In this document: one piece after another, positions 22,316-32,196 of the stretch | How positions within the stretch are numbered: the first letter of the stretch is position 1 | How the letters are laid out: each line of letters opens with the position of its first letter | Assembly: GCA_021397845.1 (NCBI GenBank) | Contig: CM038049.1 | Span: 101,152,877 to 101,216,876 of the forward strand | Direction: 5' to 3' | Length of the DNA stretch: 64,000 nt | Origin: Areca catechu | Taxonomy: Eukaryota; Streptophyta; Magnoliopsida; Arecales; Arecaceae | Notes under the pieces: generated by a model | What the model was told of the DNA's origin: nothing | Databases searched by the model: none | What the model saw: the letters and a program-made list of their open reading frames with translations, nothing else | Translations under genes and position numbers: made by a program

Positions 22316-22372
22316 ATATTTGCATTAGGGTAGAATAGTTTTCTTTAAATCCAAGCCCAGTCAAGTGTAGCC

Positions 22373-25300
22373 ATGGACCAAAACTTAGGGAATTTGATCA
22401 AAGGCCTAAATGATCAAGTGGCCCAACTGACTAAGAGTTTAACTGAGCAATTGGCCCAAACAAATCAGAATGTGGCACAAACCAATCAAGACATGAATGA
22501 GCAGTTAGCCCACATCACTACTAGGTTGGATCAGTTAGAGGCTAGAACCCCAGAAAGCAATCATGAAGCCCAGACTGAGCCTGAGCCAAGTCTTGCACCT
22601 GAACTCGAGACCCCATTGAACCCTAGAAGGATTCCATATCAAAACCCTCTCTACGAAACAAACCCTAGGAGAGCTCCCCAAGATCAGTTTTATGATCCAA
22701 TTCCTAGAGGACCCCACCCTGGTCAAACCATCGAGCCCAACCCAAGGAAATTCCATCATGAGCCTAACTATGAACCCAATGTCAGGAGACCAACCCCAAT
22801 TCACTTTGATCAAGATGACCGAACCATGAAGAACATTAGGCTAGAAGCTCCCACCTTTGATGGAATTTTAGATCCAAAGATCTACATTGATTGGGAAGGT
22901 GAGATGGACCAGTATTTTGACTGGTTTGAGATGAGTGAAGAGCGCAAGTGTAAGTTTGCAAAGCTTAAACTTGTGCGCCAAGCTAGGTTATATTGGGGAA
23001 ACATTGAGAGACTCACTAGACAGAGAGGTGATGTGCCCATAGTGACCTGGCGAGCTATGAAACTTAGGCTTAGGGAGAAATACCTTCCTATGTCCTACCA
23101 CCAAAGACTCCTAGATCAATGGCAAAGACTTACTCAAGGAAATAGGAGTGTCGCAGAGTACATAGCGAAGTTTGACGAATTCGTTATGAGGTGCAATGTT
23201 GATGAATCTGAGTCGGTGACCTTGTCTAGATTTAGAGCCGGACTGAGGGAAGAAATTCAAAGAGAATTGTTCATGCGAGAGGTACATGACCTAGAATTGG
23301 CCTATCAAATAGCTAGGGATGCTGAGAGATTCCATAGAGGTCCAGTCTATCGTAGGCCCGAAGCCCCTAGGACTAGTGCACCTTATCAGCAGTCAGGATC
23401 CAATCAGCCTAGATTCAACCGACCCAATCCTAATGTGCCTGTGACCCGTAGAGATGACAAGGGAAAAACACCTGAGACCCAAAGAACTCCAAATGCATGT
23501 TTCAAGTGTAACAAAGTGGGTCACTATTCTAGCAACTGTCCTAATAGAGCCCTACACATAGGCGAAGTAGAAGAGGAAGCCGTAGAATCCCAAGGTGAAT
23601 TTGAGGAGGAAGTATACCAGGCAGATGAGAACTTGGCTGAAGAGTATGAGGATGAGGAAGTCCTGGTAGATCAAGATCTATTAGGAGTGGTTAGGTGTAT
23701 TCTCACCCAAGCTAAAACCCAAGAAGATTGGCGTAGGACTAGCATCCTACAGACATTCATTAAGATAGGTGAGAAAGTATGCAAAGTCATTTTAGATAGC
23801 GGTAGCTGTGTCAATGCCATATCCACCAACACAGTTAAAAACCTAGGATTGCCCACCGTACCCCATCCTAATCCCTATAAGGTATCCTGGATAGACTCAA
23901 CCACGATTTCCATTAAGTCTAGGTGCCTAGTAACCATTCAGTTCCAATCTTACCTGGAGAAAGTATGGTGTGATGTACTTCCAATGGGAGTAAGTAGCAT
24001 AATTTTAGGCCGACCATGGTTGTACGATCTTGACGTAACACTCTATGGTCGTTCTAATTCATGCTCGTTTACTCATAATGGAAAGAAGATTGTAATCCAT
24101 TCTTCTCCACCTAAGAACCCCATTAAGAGAGGATCAAGCCAATTGAGTGATAAGAAAAAGGGGATAAACGTGATCACTGCTAGAGAAATGGAGAAAGAAA
24201 TTAGCAATGGGTCACCTGTTTGGATTTTAACCATTAAGGATCATCAAGAACCTCTTTCAAAAGAACAACCTCAAGAAGTCAGTCAAGTGCTAGAGGAGTT
24301 CAAAGACGTGTTCCCCGATGACTTGCCCGACCAACTCCTACCTCTTAGGGATATACAACATGCGATAGACTTAGTCCCCGGAGCAACCCTACCGAACCTT
24401 CCCCATTATAGAATGAACCCTACCGAGCACCAAGAATTACAACGTCAAGTAGGAGAACTCCTAAAGAAAGGATTCATTAGGGAGAGTTTGAGTCCATGCG
24501 CAGTCCCAACCTTACTTACCCCTAAGAAAGATGGCACATGGAGAATGTGTGTTGATAGTCGTGCCATAAATAAAATCACGGTGAAGTATAGGTTTCCCAT
24601 CCCCCGCTTGGATGATATGTTAGATATGATGGCCGGTGCAACTATATTTTCTAAGATTGACCTGAAGAGCGGCTATCACCAAGTTAGGATCAGACCAGGG
24701 GATGAATGGAAGACTGCCTTTAAAACTAAGGACGGGTTATTTGAATGGGTAGTCATGCCTTTTGGGTTATCAAACGCCCCTAGCACTTTTATGCGAATCA
24801 TGAACCAAGTCCTACGAGCCTTTATTGGAAAATTTGTTGTCGTTTACTTTGACGACATACTTATCTATAGTAGGACTAGAGAAGATCATCAACAACATCT
24901 GAGGCAGGTATGTTTAGCACTTAGGAAAGATAACCTCTATGCCAATCTAAAGAAATGTGCTTTCATGACTACTAGAGTTATCTTCCTAGGATTTGTTGTG
25001 ACCCCTGAAGGAGTATCCGCTGACCCTGAGAAGGTTAAGGCAATTGTAGAGTGGCCAACACCCAATAATATTCATGAAGTAAGAAGTTTTCATGGCCTCG
25101 CTACGTTTTATCGAAGATTTATTAGAGGGTTTAGCACCATAGTTGCTCCTATCACGGATTGTATTAGGAAGGGCCACTTTGAATGGACGAAGTCAGCTGA
25201 TAAGGCCTTCCTTCACATCAAAGATAAGATGACCCAAGCACCAGTCTTAAGACTACCCGATTTTTCTAAGGTCTTTGAAGTAGCATGCGATGCTTCGGGA

Positions 25301-25912
25301 GTAGGTATTGGTGGAGTTCTGAGTCAAGAGAACCATCCCGTAGCATTCTTTAGTGAGAAATTGAATGAAGCCAGGAAAAAATACTCCACATATGATCGGG
25401 AGCTTTATGCGGTAGTGCAAGCATTAAGGTATTGGAGGCATTATCTCCTACCGCAAGAATTTGTTTTATTTTCAGACCATGAAGCCCTTAGGTTTTTGAG
25501 TTCCCAAAAGAAACTAAACCCTAGGCATGCCAAATGGGTAGAGTACATCCAATCCTATACGTTTGTCCTAAAGCATCAATCAGGAATCGATAATAAGGTA
25601 GCTGATGCCCTAAGTCGTAGAACGTTACTTTTAACTTCAGTCAGTACTGAAGTCATAGGTTTTGAAAGACTTAAGGAGCAGTACGAAACCTGTCCAGATT
25701 TTGATGAAATTTATCAGGTTTTGCGTCAAGGACCATCTAGTGATCATAGTGACTATACCCTTCTAGATGGTTATCTTTTTAGAGAGAATAGGCTTTGCAT
25801 CCCAAGAACCTCCTTAAGAGATTTTTTAGTTTGGGAGATACATGCGGGAGGTTTGGCTGGCCACTTCGGACGAAACAAGACTATCTTGGCTGTTGAGGAA
25901 CAATTTTACTAG
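22373..25912 (+). CDS. Element T copy 1 Gag-protease-RT-RNase H polyprotein, ends at an amber codon
   Basis: 1179 codons from the first ATG after the primer site (MDQNLGNLIKGL). Residues 1-65 are coiled-coil-like; 75-150 hold Pro/Arg repeats (NPRRIPYQNPLYE). The capsid domain is about 160-325 (YIDWEGEMDQYFDWF, then SVAEYIAKFDEFVMRC). The zinc knuckle CFKCNKVGHYSSNC is near 376. The protease active site is VILDSGSCVNAIS (about 472). RT has CVDSRAINKITVKYRFPIP, FSKIDLKSGYHQVRI and YFDDILIYS (about 824). RNase H is ACDASGVGIGGVLSQ (about 973). It ends in the integrase zinc domain (GHFGRNKT) at TAG 25910-25912. Gag and Pol share one frame, usual for chromoviruses. Confidence 0.95.
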   Translation: MDQNLGNLIKGLNDQVAQLTKSLTEQLAQTNQNVAQTNQDMNEQLAHITTRLDQLEARTPESNHEAQTEPEPSLAPELETPLNPRRIPYQNPLYETNPRRAPQDQFYDPIPRGPHPGQTIEPNPRKFHHEPNYEPNVRRPTPIHFDQDDRTMKNIRLEAPTFDGILDPKIYIDWEGEMDQYFDWFEMSEERKCKFAKLKLVRQARLYWGNIERLTRQRGDVPIVTWRAMKLRLREKYLPMSYHQRLLDQWQRLTQGNRSVAEYIAKFDEFVMRCNVDESESVTLSRFRAGLREEIQRELFMREVHDLELAYQIARDAERFHRGPVYRRPEAPRTSAPYQQSGSNQPRFNRPNPNVPVTRRDDKGKTPETQRTPNACFKCNKVGHYSSNCPNRALHIGEVEEEAVESQGEFEEEVYQADENLAEEYEDEEVLVDQDLLGVVRCILTQAKTQEDWRRTSILQTFIKIGEKVCKVILDSGSCVNAISTNTVKNLGLPTVPHPNPYKVSWIDSTTISIKSRCLVTIQFQSYLEKVWCDVLPMGVSSIILGRPWLYDLDVTLYGRSNSCSFTHNGKKIVIHSSPPKNPIKRGSSQLSDKKKGINVITAREMEKEISNGSPVWILTIKDHQEPLSKEQPQEVSQVLEEFKDVFPDDLPDQLLPLRDIQHAIDLVPGATLPNLPHYRMNPTEHQELQRQVGELLKKGFIRESLSPCAVPTLLTPKKDGTWRMCVDSRAINKITVKYRFPIPRLDDMLDMMAGATIFSKIDLKSGYHQVRIRPGDEWKTAFKTKDGLFEWVVMPFGLSNAPSTFMRIMNQVLRAFIGKFVVVYFDDILIYSRTREDHQQHLRQVCLALRKDNLYANLKKCAFMTTRVIFLGFVVTPEGVSADPEKVKAIVEWPTPNNIHEVRSFHGLATFYRRFIRGFSTIVAPITDCIRKGHFEWTKSADKAFLHIKDKMTQAPVLRLPDFSKVFEVACDASGVGIGGVLSQENHPVAFFSEKLNEARKKYSTYDRELYAVVQALRYWRHYLLPQEFVLFSDHEALRFLSSQKKLNPRHAKWVEYIQSYTFVLKHQSGIDNKVADALSRRTLLLTSVSTEVIGFERLKEQYETCPDFDEIYQVLRQGPSSDHSDYTLLDGYLFRENRLCIPRTSLRDFLVWEIHAGGLAGHFGRNKTILAVEEQFY

Positions 25913-25975
25913 CCAGGTCTTAAGAAACAAGTAGCAAACATTGTAGCCCGATGTAGGACATGTGCTGTTGCATAG

Positions 25976-27259
25976 CAACAAAAGAAGAATACCGGGCTAT
26001 ACACTCCATTACCTGTACCTGAGTGTCCATGGCAGGATCTAAGCATGGACTTTGTTCTAGGATTACCCAAGACCATTCGAAAACATGATTCAATCTTTGT
26101 GGTGGTCGACCGGTTTTCAAAAATGGCCCATTTCATACCTTGCACCCAAACTTCCGATGCCTCTAGGATAGCCAAACTCTTTCTTGATCAAGTAGTCAGA
26201 CTCCACGGGTTACCAAAAACTATTGTTTCTGATAGGGATGTCCGCTTCACAAGTTACTTCTGGAAAACCCTTTGGCACCTATTAGGAACCAGACTGAAAT
26301 TCTCCACTGCCTACCATCCCCAGACTGATGGACAAATCGAGGTTGTAAATAGAAGTCTAGGGAACTTGCTGAGATGCCTAGTGGGAGAAAGTCTAGGAAA
26401 CTGGGATTTGTTATTGCCACGTGCTGAGTTCGCTTACAACAGTTCGGTCAATCGAACTACGGGCAAAAGTTCCTTTGAGATAGTCCATGGTTGCAAGCCT
26501 AGGAAGCCTTTAGATCTAATCCCACTACCTATTCACACACGAGTCTCTGAATCTGCTGAGTCTTTTGCACAGCATGTCACAAATCTACATAAAGAAATCA
26601 GTAATAAGATCAACCTGAGCAATGAAACTTACAAACACTTAGCTGACTCACATAAGAGGGCTAAAGAATTCTGTGAAGGGGATTATGCGATGATTAGGCT
26701 CAACCCTGAACGGTTTCCCCCTGGAACCATAAAGAAGCTGCATGCCCGCGGAGCGGGACCTTTTAAGATCTTAAAGAAAATAGGGCCTAATGCATATGTT
26801 TTGGAACTTCCACCTGATATGGGTATTAGTACAACCTTCAATGTTTCAGACCTAGTAGAATACAAAGAACCACTACTAATACCTAGTGAGCCTTTTGAGC
26901 CAGAAACTTTCATTGAGAGTGAACATATTTCCGAGTGTCCACCACCAACCTTACTTGAGCAGAGAGAGAGGATTGAGAGAATCCTGGATGACAAGATCAT
27001 TACTACCAGGAATAAGGACTATCAGCGATACCTGGTTCAATGGCAAGGTCGACCTGAGTCCGACAACTCTTGGATTACTCGAGAGGACCTGCAAAGACTT
27101 AACCCAGACTTGTTCGAGCATTACCAGTGCAAAACTGAACCATACTCGACTGGGTCGAGTTCTGCCCACCCCAGGAGAATTGGTGTGGACACCAGAAGCC
27201 GAAAGAAACTTCACTCCAACAAGGTTAGCCTTATCCCAATTTGGATCGAAGATAATTAG
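25976..27259 (+). CDS. Element T copy 1 integrase core and chromodomain, downstream of two amber codons
   Basis: This is the same frame as the upstream ORF, resuming after TAG at 25973-25975; the first in-frame ATG is 26045. The integrase core has MDFVLGLP, then SDRDVRFTSYFWKTLWH and HPQTDGQIEVVNRSL, supplying the D, D and E residues. The C-terminal GPY/F-like part includes KLHARGAGPFKILKKIG. The chromodomain is RIERILDD, YLVQWQGRPESDNSW and REDLQRLNPDLF. The purine tract and LTR overlap its last codons. Without readthrough the zinc-binding N-domain is not joined to the core. Confidence 0.92.
   Translation, partial: QQKKNTGLYTPLPVPECPWQDLSMDFVLGLPKTIRKHDSIFVVVDRFSKMAHFIPCTQTSDASRIAKLFLDQVVRLHGLPKTIVSDRDVRFTSYFWKTLWHLLGTRLKFSTAYHPQTDGQIEVVNRSLGNLLRCLVGESLGNWDLLLPRAEFAYNSSVNRTTGKSSFEIVHGCKPRKPLDLIPLPIHTRVSESAESFAQHVTNLHKEISNKINLSNETYKHLADSHKRAKEFCEGDYAMIRLNPERFPPGTIKKLHARGAGPFKILKKIGPNAYVLELPPDMGISTTFNVSDLVEYKEPLLIPSEPFEPETFIESEHISECPPPTLLEQRERIERILDDKIITTRNKDYQRYLVQWQGRPESDNSWITREDLQRLNPDLFEHYQCKTEPYSTGSSSAHPRRIGVDTRSRKKLHSNKVSLIPIWIEDN
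27144..27180 (+). promoter_or_regulatory. Hairpin plus purine tract before the middle LTR of T
   Basis: ACTCGAC-TGG-GTCGAGT at 27144-27160, then 20 nt to the LTR. The same is at 33365-33381 in copy 2. Confidence 0.6.
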
Positions 27260-28521
27260 GTTACCTTGTATCCTTTAGTTCAAAAATATTTTATTTTCAA
27301 GAGTCATTTCCTTTTCAAGAGTCCTGTAATTAATTTTGAGTTTCAAATCAAGAGTGTTTATTGAGTCCTGTAATTACTTTTAAAATTTCATTTCCTGTAA
27401 GTCCATTTCAAGTTTTAAAGTCTAGGTCAGTCAAGTCAGTTCAGTTGAGTTAAGTCTAATTCAGTTGAGTTAAGTCTAATCAAGTCTTAAAGCCATGAAA
27501 GCCAGCAACAAGACTCAAATTCTAGACCCCAGAATTTGACCACATGAAGAAGAGAAGACACATCAACCAAGCAAGAGAAAAGGACCATCAACTAGGACCA
27601 CTGGGTGCCACATGTCATTCTTATCCAAGTAGAAGACTACCTCACCATGCCACGTCATTAGGTGCCACTTCACCAGCCACCTCATCACCCTTTTGGCACC
27701 AACAAGGAAGATTCAAATTCAAGGAGGTTGGCCACATCCCTCCAAGTCCTCCACCAAATCCTCCAACCCCCCCACATCCCTCCAAACTCTCCACCAAATC
27801 CTCCAACCCCCCTTGTAATCCTCCTCGATTTGGGGAGTTTTTAAATTTCAAAAGCTAGCTTTGTGAGGCTATTAAAAGCCTTGGACGCCCATTGTAAAAG
27901 GGATTGATTTTGGGAATGAATGAAAATTGAAGTTGAATTTTGGAAGTAGAAGTTGTCTTGTGATTTTTTTTTTTTTTATGTGAAAGTTTCCCATCCTCTT
28001 CCTCCACGCCAAAGCCATTCTTTTCCCCTAGCACAGCATCTTCCAAGCTCACGTGAAGGCATTGGAGTCAGCCAGATCTTCTCAAATTTCTGTTCTTAGT
28101 TCATAAATTCTCCCATCCCTTCTATATGTTATTATCCTTCTTCCTTAACTTCGATCTTCATTGCAGGGTCCTTCGAAGTCTTTGAGTTGTGAACCGGGTT
28201 CACCTTGACAAAGAACCAACAAGCTGAAGCCCCAAGTCCAGGGTTTTGATCTCTGTTATCCAGGTTCTTCAGTTCTGAGCATTGGTAGTTTCAAAGTATG
28301 AATCAAAAGAAGGTTGGAAAGCTCATCAAGGTAAGTCCACAATCATTAGCCCCTATTGTCTAGATCTTCTTCCTTCTTAGTTTAGAATTGTGTCTAATCA
28401 AGTAAAAATCTCATTTCTTATAATCCTTAAGTCTTATTATGATGAGTACAATGCTAGTGTAATTAGGTTTCATTGCTCTACATACCCTAATCAAATCCTT
28501 AATCATATGCATGCCGCATCA
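27181..28521 (+). repeat. Element T middle LTR, shared by the two copies
   Basis: 1341 bp. It acts as 3' LTR of copy 1 and 5' LTR of copy 2. It has no target duplication on either side. Confidence 0.95.
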
Positions 28522-28593
28522 AATTGGTATCAGAGCATATTTGCATTAGGGTAGAATAGTTTTCTTTAAATCCAAGCCCAGTCAAGTGTAGCC

Positions 28594-31500
28594 ATGGACC
28601 AAAACTTAGGGAATTTGATCAAAGGCCTAAATGATCAAGTGGCCCAACTGACTAAGAGTTTAACTGAGCAATTGGCCCAAACAAATCAGAATGTGGCACA
28701 AACCAACCAAGACATGAATGAGCAGTTAGCCCACATCACTACTAGGTTGGATCAGTTAGAGGCTAGAACCCCAGAAAGCAATCATGAAGCCCAGACTGAG
28801 CCTGAGCCAAGTCTTGCACCTGAACTCGAGACCCCATTGAACCCTAGAAGGATTCCATATCAAAACCCTCTCTACGAAACAAACCCTAGGAGAGCTCCCC
28901 AAGATCAGTTTTATGATCCAATTCCTAGAGGACCCCACCCTGGTCAAACCATCGAGCCCAACCCAAGGAAATTCCATCATGAGCCTAACTATGAACCCAA
29001 TGTCAGGAGACCAACCCCAATTCACTTTGATCAAGATGACCGAACCATGAAGAACATTAGGCTAGAAGCTCCCACCTTTGATGGAATTTTAGATCCAAAG
29101 ATCTACATTGATTGGGAAGGTGAGATGGACCAGTATTTTGACTGGTTTGAGATGAGTGAAGAGCGCAAGTGTAAGTTTGCAAAGCTTAAACTTGTGCGCC
29201 AAGCTAGGTTATATTGGGGAAACATTGAGAGACTCACTAGACAGAGAGGTGATGTGCCCATAGTGACCTGGCGAGCTATGAAACTTAGGCTTAGGGAGAA
29301 ATACCTTCCTATGTCCTACCACCAAAGACTCCTAGATCAATGGCAAAGACTTACTCAAGGAAATAGGAGTGTCGCAGAGTACATAGCGAAGTTTGACGAA
29401 TTCGTTATGAGGTGCAATGTTGATGAATCTGAGTCGGTGACCTTGTCTAGATTTAGAGCCGGACTGAGGGAAGAAATTCAAAGAGAATTGTTCATGCGAG
29501 AGGTACATGACCTAGAATTGGCCTATCAAATAGCTAGGGATGCTGAGAGATTCCATAGAGGTCCAGTCTATCGTAGGCCCGAAGCCCCTAGGACTAGTGC
29601 ACCTTATCAGCAGTCAGGATCCAATCAGCCTAGATTCAACCGACCCAATCCTAATGTGCCTGTGACCCGTAGAGATGACAAGGGAAAAACACCTGAGACC
29701 CAAAGAACTCCAAATGCATGTTTCAAGTGTAACAAAGTGGGTCACTATTCTAGCAACTGTCCTAATAGAGCCCTACACATAGGCGAAGTAGAAGAGGAAG
29801 CCGTAGAATCCCAAGGTGAATTTGAGGAGGAAGTATACCAGGCAGATGAGAACTTGGCTGAAGAGTATGAGGATGAGGAAGTCCTGGTAGATCAAGATCT
29901 ATTAGGAGTGGTTAGGTGTATTCTCACCCAAGCTAAAACCCAAGAAGATTGGCGTAGGACTAGCATCCTACAGACATTCATTAAGATAGGTGAGAAAGTA
30001 TGCAAAGTCATTTTAGATAGCGGTAGCTGTGTCAATGCCATATCCACCAACACAGTTAAAAACCTAGGATTGCCCACCGTACCCCATCCTAATCCCTATA
30101 AGGTATCCTGGATAGACTCAACCACGATTTCCATTAAGTCTAGGTGCCTAGTAACCATTCAGTTCCAATCTTACCTGGAGAAAGTATGGTGTGATGTACT
30201 TCCAATGGGAGTAAGTAGCATAATTTTAGGCCGACCATGGTTGTACGATCTTGACGTAACACTCTATGGTCGTTCTAATTCATGCTCGTTTACTCATAAT
30301 GGAAAGAAGATTGTAATCCATTCTTCTCCACCTAAGAACCCCATTAAGAGAGGATCAAGCCAATTGAGTGATAAGAAAAAGGGGATAAACGTGATCACTG
30401 CTAGAGAAATGGAGAAAGAAATTAGCAATGGGTCACCTGTTTGGATTTTAACCATTAAGGATCATCAAGAACCTCTTTCAAAAGAACAACCTCAAGAAGT
30501 CAGTCAAGTGCTAGAGGAGTTCAAAGACGTGTTCCCCGATGACTTGCCCGACCAACTCCTACCTCTTAGGGATATACAACATGCGATAGACTTAGTCCCC
30601 GGAGCAACCCTACCGAACCTTCCCCATTATAGAATGAACCCTACCGAGCACCAAGAATTACAACGTCAAGTAGGAGAACTCCTAAAGAAAGGATTCATTA
30701 GGGAGAGTTTGAGTCCATGCGCAGTCCCAACCTTACTTACCCCTAAGAAAGATGGCACATGGAGAATGTGTGTTGATAGTCGTGCCATAAATAAAATCAC
30801 GGTGAAGTATAGGTTTCCCATCCCCCGCTTGGATGATATGTTAGATATGATGGCCGGTGCAACTATATTTTCTAAGATTGACCTGAAGAGCGGCTATCAC
30901 CAAGTTAGGATCAGACCAGGGGATGAATGGAAGACTGCCTTTAAAACTAAGGACGGGTTATTTGAATGGGTAGTCATGCCTTTTGGGTTATCAAACGCCC
31001 CTAGCACTTTTATGCGAATCATGAACCAAGTCCTACGAGCCTTTATTGGAAAATTTGTTGTCGTTTACTTTGACGACATACTTATCTATAGTAGGACTAG
31101 AGAAGATCATCAACAACATCTGAGGCAGGTATGTTTAGCACTTAGGAAAGATAACCTCTATGCCAATCTAAAGAAATGTGCTTTCATGACTACTAGAGTT
31201 ATCTTCCTAGGATTTGTTGTGACCCCTGAAGGAGTATCCGCTGACCCTGAGAAGGTTAAGGCAATTGTAGAGTGGCCAACACCCAATAATATTCATGAAG
31301 TAAGAAGTTTTCATGGCCTCGCTACGTTTTATCGAAGATTTATTAGAGGGTTTAGCACCATAGTTGCTCCTATCACGGATTGTATTAGGAAGGGCCACTT
31401 TGAATGGACGAAGTCAGCTGATAAGGCCTTCCTTCACATCAAAGATAAGATGACCCAAGCACCAGTCTTAAGACTACCCGATTTTTCTAAGGTCTTTGAA

Positions 31501-32133
31501 GTAGCATGCGATGCTTCGGGAGTAGGTATTGGTGGAGTTCTGAGTCAAGAGAACCATCCCGTAGCATTCTTTAGTGAGAAATTGAATGAAGCCAGGAAAA
31601 AATACTCCACATATGATCGGGAGCTTTATGCGGTAGTGCAAGCATTAAGGTATTGGAGGCATTATCTCCTACCGCAAGAATTTGTTTTATTTTCAGACCA
31701 TGAAGCCCTTAGGTTTTTGAGTTCCCAAAAGAAACTAAACCCTAGGCATGCCAAATGGGTAGAGTACATCCAATCCTATACGTTTGTCCTAAAGCATCAA
31801 TCAGGAATCGATAATAAGGTAGCTGATGCCCTAAGTCGTAGAACGTTACTTTTAACTTCAGTCAGTACTGAAGTCATAGGTTTTGAAAGACTTAAGGAGC
31901 AGTACGAAACCTGTCCAGATTTTGATGAAATTTATCAGGTTTTGCGTCAAGGACCATCTAGTGATCATAGTGACTATACCCTTCTAGATGGTTATCTTTT
32001 TAGAGAGAATAGGCTTTGCATCCCAAGAACCTCCTTAAGAGATTTTTTAGTTTGGGAGATACATGCGGGAGGTTTGGCTGGCCACTTCGGACGAAACAAG
32101 ACTATCTTGGCTGTTGAGGAACAATTTTACTAG
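28594..32133 (+). CDS. Element T copy 2 Gag-protease-RT-RNase H polyprotein
   Basis: Offset 6221 bp from copy 1 and identical in protein sequence over 1179 codons by inspection. The one base difference noticed, 28707, is synonymous. Domains and catalytic motifs are as in copy 1. It ends at the same amber codon (32131-32133), so the break predates the duplication or is fixed in the family. Confidence 0.95.
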   Translation: MDQNLGNLIKGLNDQVAQLTKSLTEQLAQTNQNVAQTNQDMNEQLAHITTRLDQLEARTPESNHEAQTEPEPSLAPELETPLNPRRIPYQNPLYETNPRRAPQDQFYDPIPRGPHPGQTIEPNPRKFHHEPNYEPNVRRPTPIHFDQDDRTMKNIRLEAPTFDGILDPKIYIDWEGEMDQYFDWFEMSEERKCKFAKLKLVRQARLYWGNIERLTRQRGDVPIVTWRAMKLRLREKYLPMSYHQRLLDQWQRLTQGNRSVAEYIAKFDEFVMRCNVDESESVTLSRFRAGLREEIQRELFMREVHDLELAYQIARDAERFHRGPVYRRPEAPRTSAPYQQSGSNQPRFNRPNPNVPVTRRDDKGKTPETQRTPNACFKCNKVGHYSSNCPNRALHIGEVEEEAVESQGEFEEEVYQADENLAEEYEDEEVLVDQDLLGVVRCILTQAKTQEDWRRTSILQTFIKIGEKVCKVILDSGSCVNAISTNTVKNLGLPTVPHPNPYKVSWIDSTTISIKSRCLVTIQFQSYLEKVWCDVLPMGVSSIILGRPWLYDLDVTLYGRSNSCSFTHNGKKIVIHSSPPKNPIKRGSSQLSDKKKGINVITAREMEKEISNGSPVWILTIKDHQEPLSKEQPQEVSQVLEEFKDVFPDDLPDQLLPLRDIQHAIDLVPGATLPNLPHYRMNPTEHQELQRQVGELLKKGFIRESLSPCAVPTLLTPKKDGTWRMCVDSRAINKITVKYRFPIPRLDDMLDMMAGATIFSKIDLKSGYHQVRIRPGDEWKTAFKTKDGLFEWVVMPFGLSNAPSTFMRIMNQVLRAFIGKFVVVYFDDILIYSRTREDHQQHLRQVCLALRKDNLYANLKKCAFMTTRVIFLGFVVTPEGVSADPEKVKAIVEWPTPNNIHEVRSFHGLATFYRRFIRGFSTIVAPITDCIRKGHFEWTKSADKAFLHIKDKMTQAPVLRLPDFSKVFEVACDASGVGIGGVLSQENHPVAFFSEKLNEARKKYSTYDRELYAVVQALRYWRHYLLPQEFVLFSDHEALRFLSSQKKLNPRHAKWVEYIQSYTFVLKHQSGIDNKVADALSRRTLLLTSVSTEVIGFERLKEQYETCPDFDEIYQVLRQGPSSDHSDYTLLDGYLFRENRLCIPRTSLRDFLVWEIHAGGLAGHFGRNKTILAVEEQFY

Positions 32134-32196
32134 CCAGGTCTTAAGAAACAAGTAGCAAACATTGTAGCCCGATGTAGGACATGTGCTGTTGCATAG

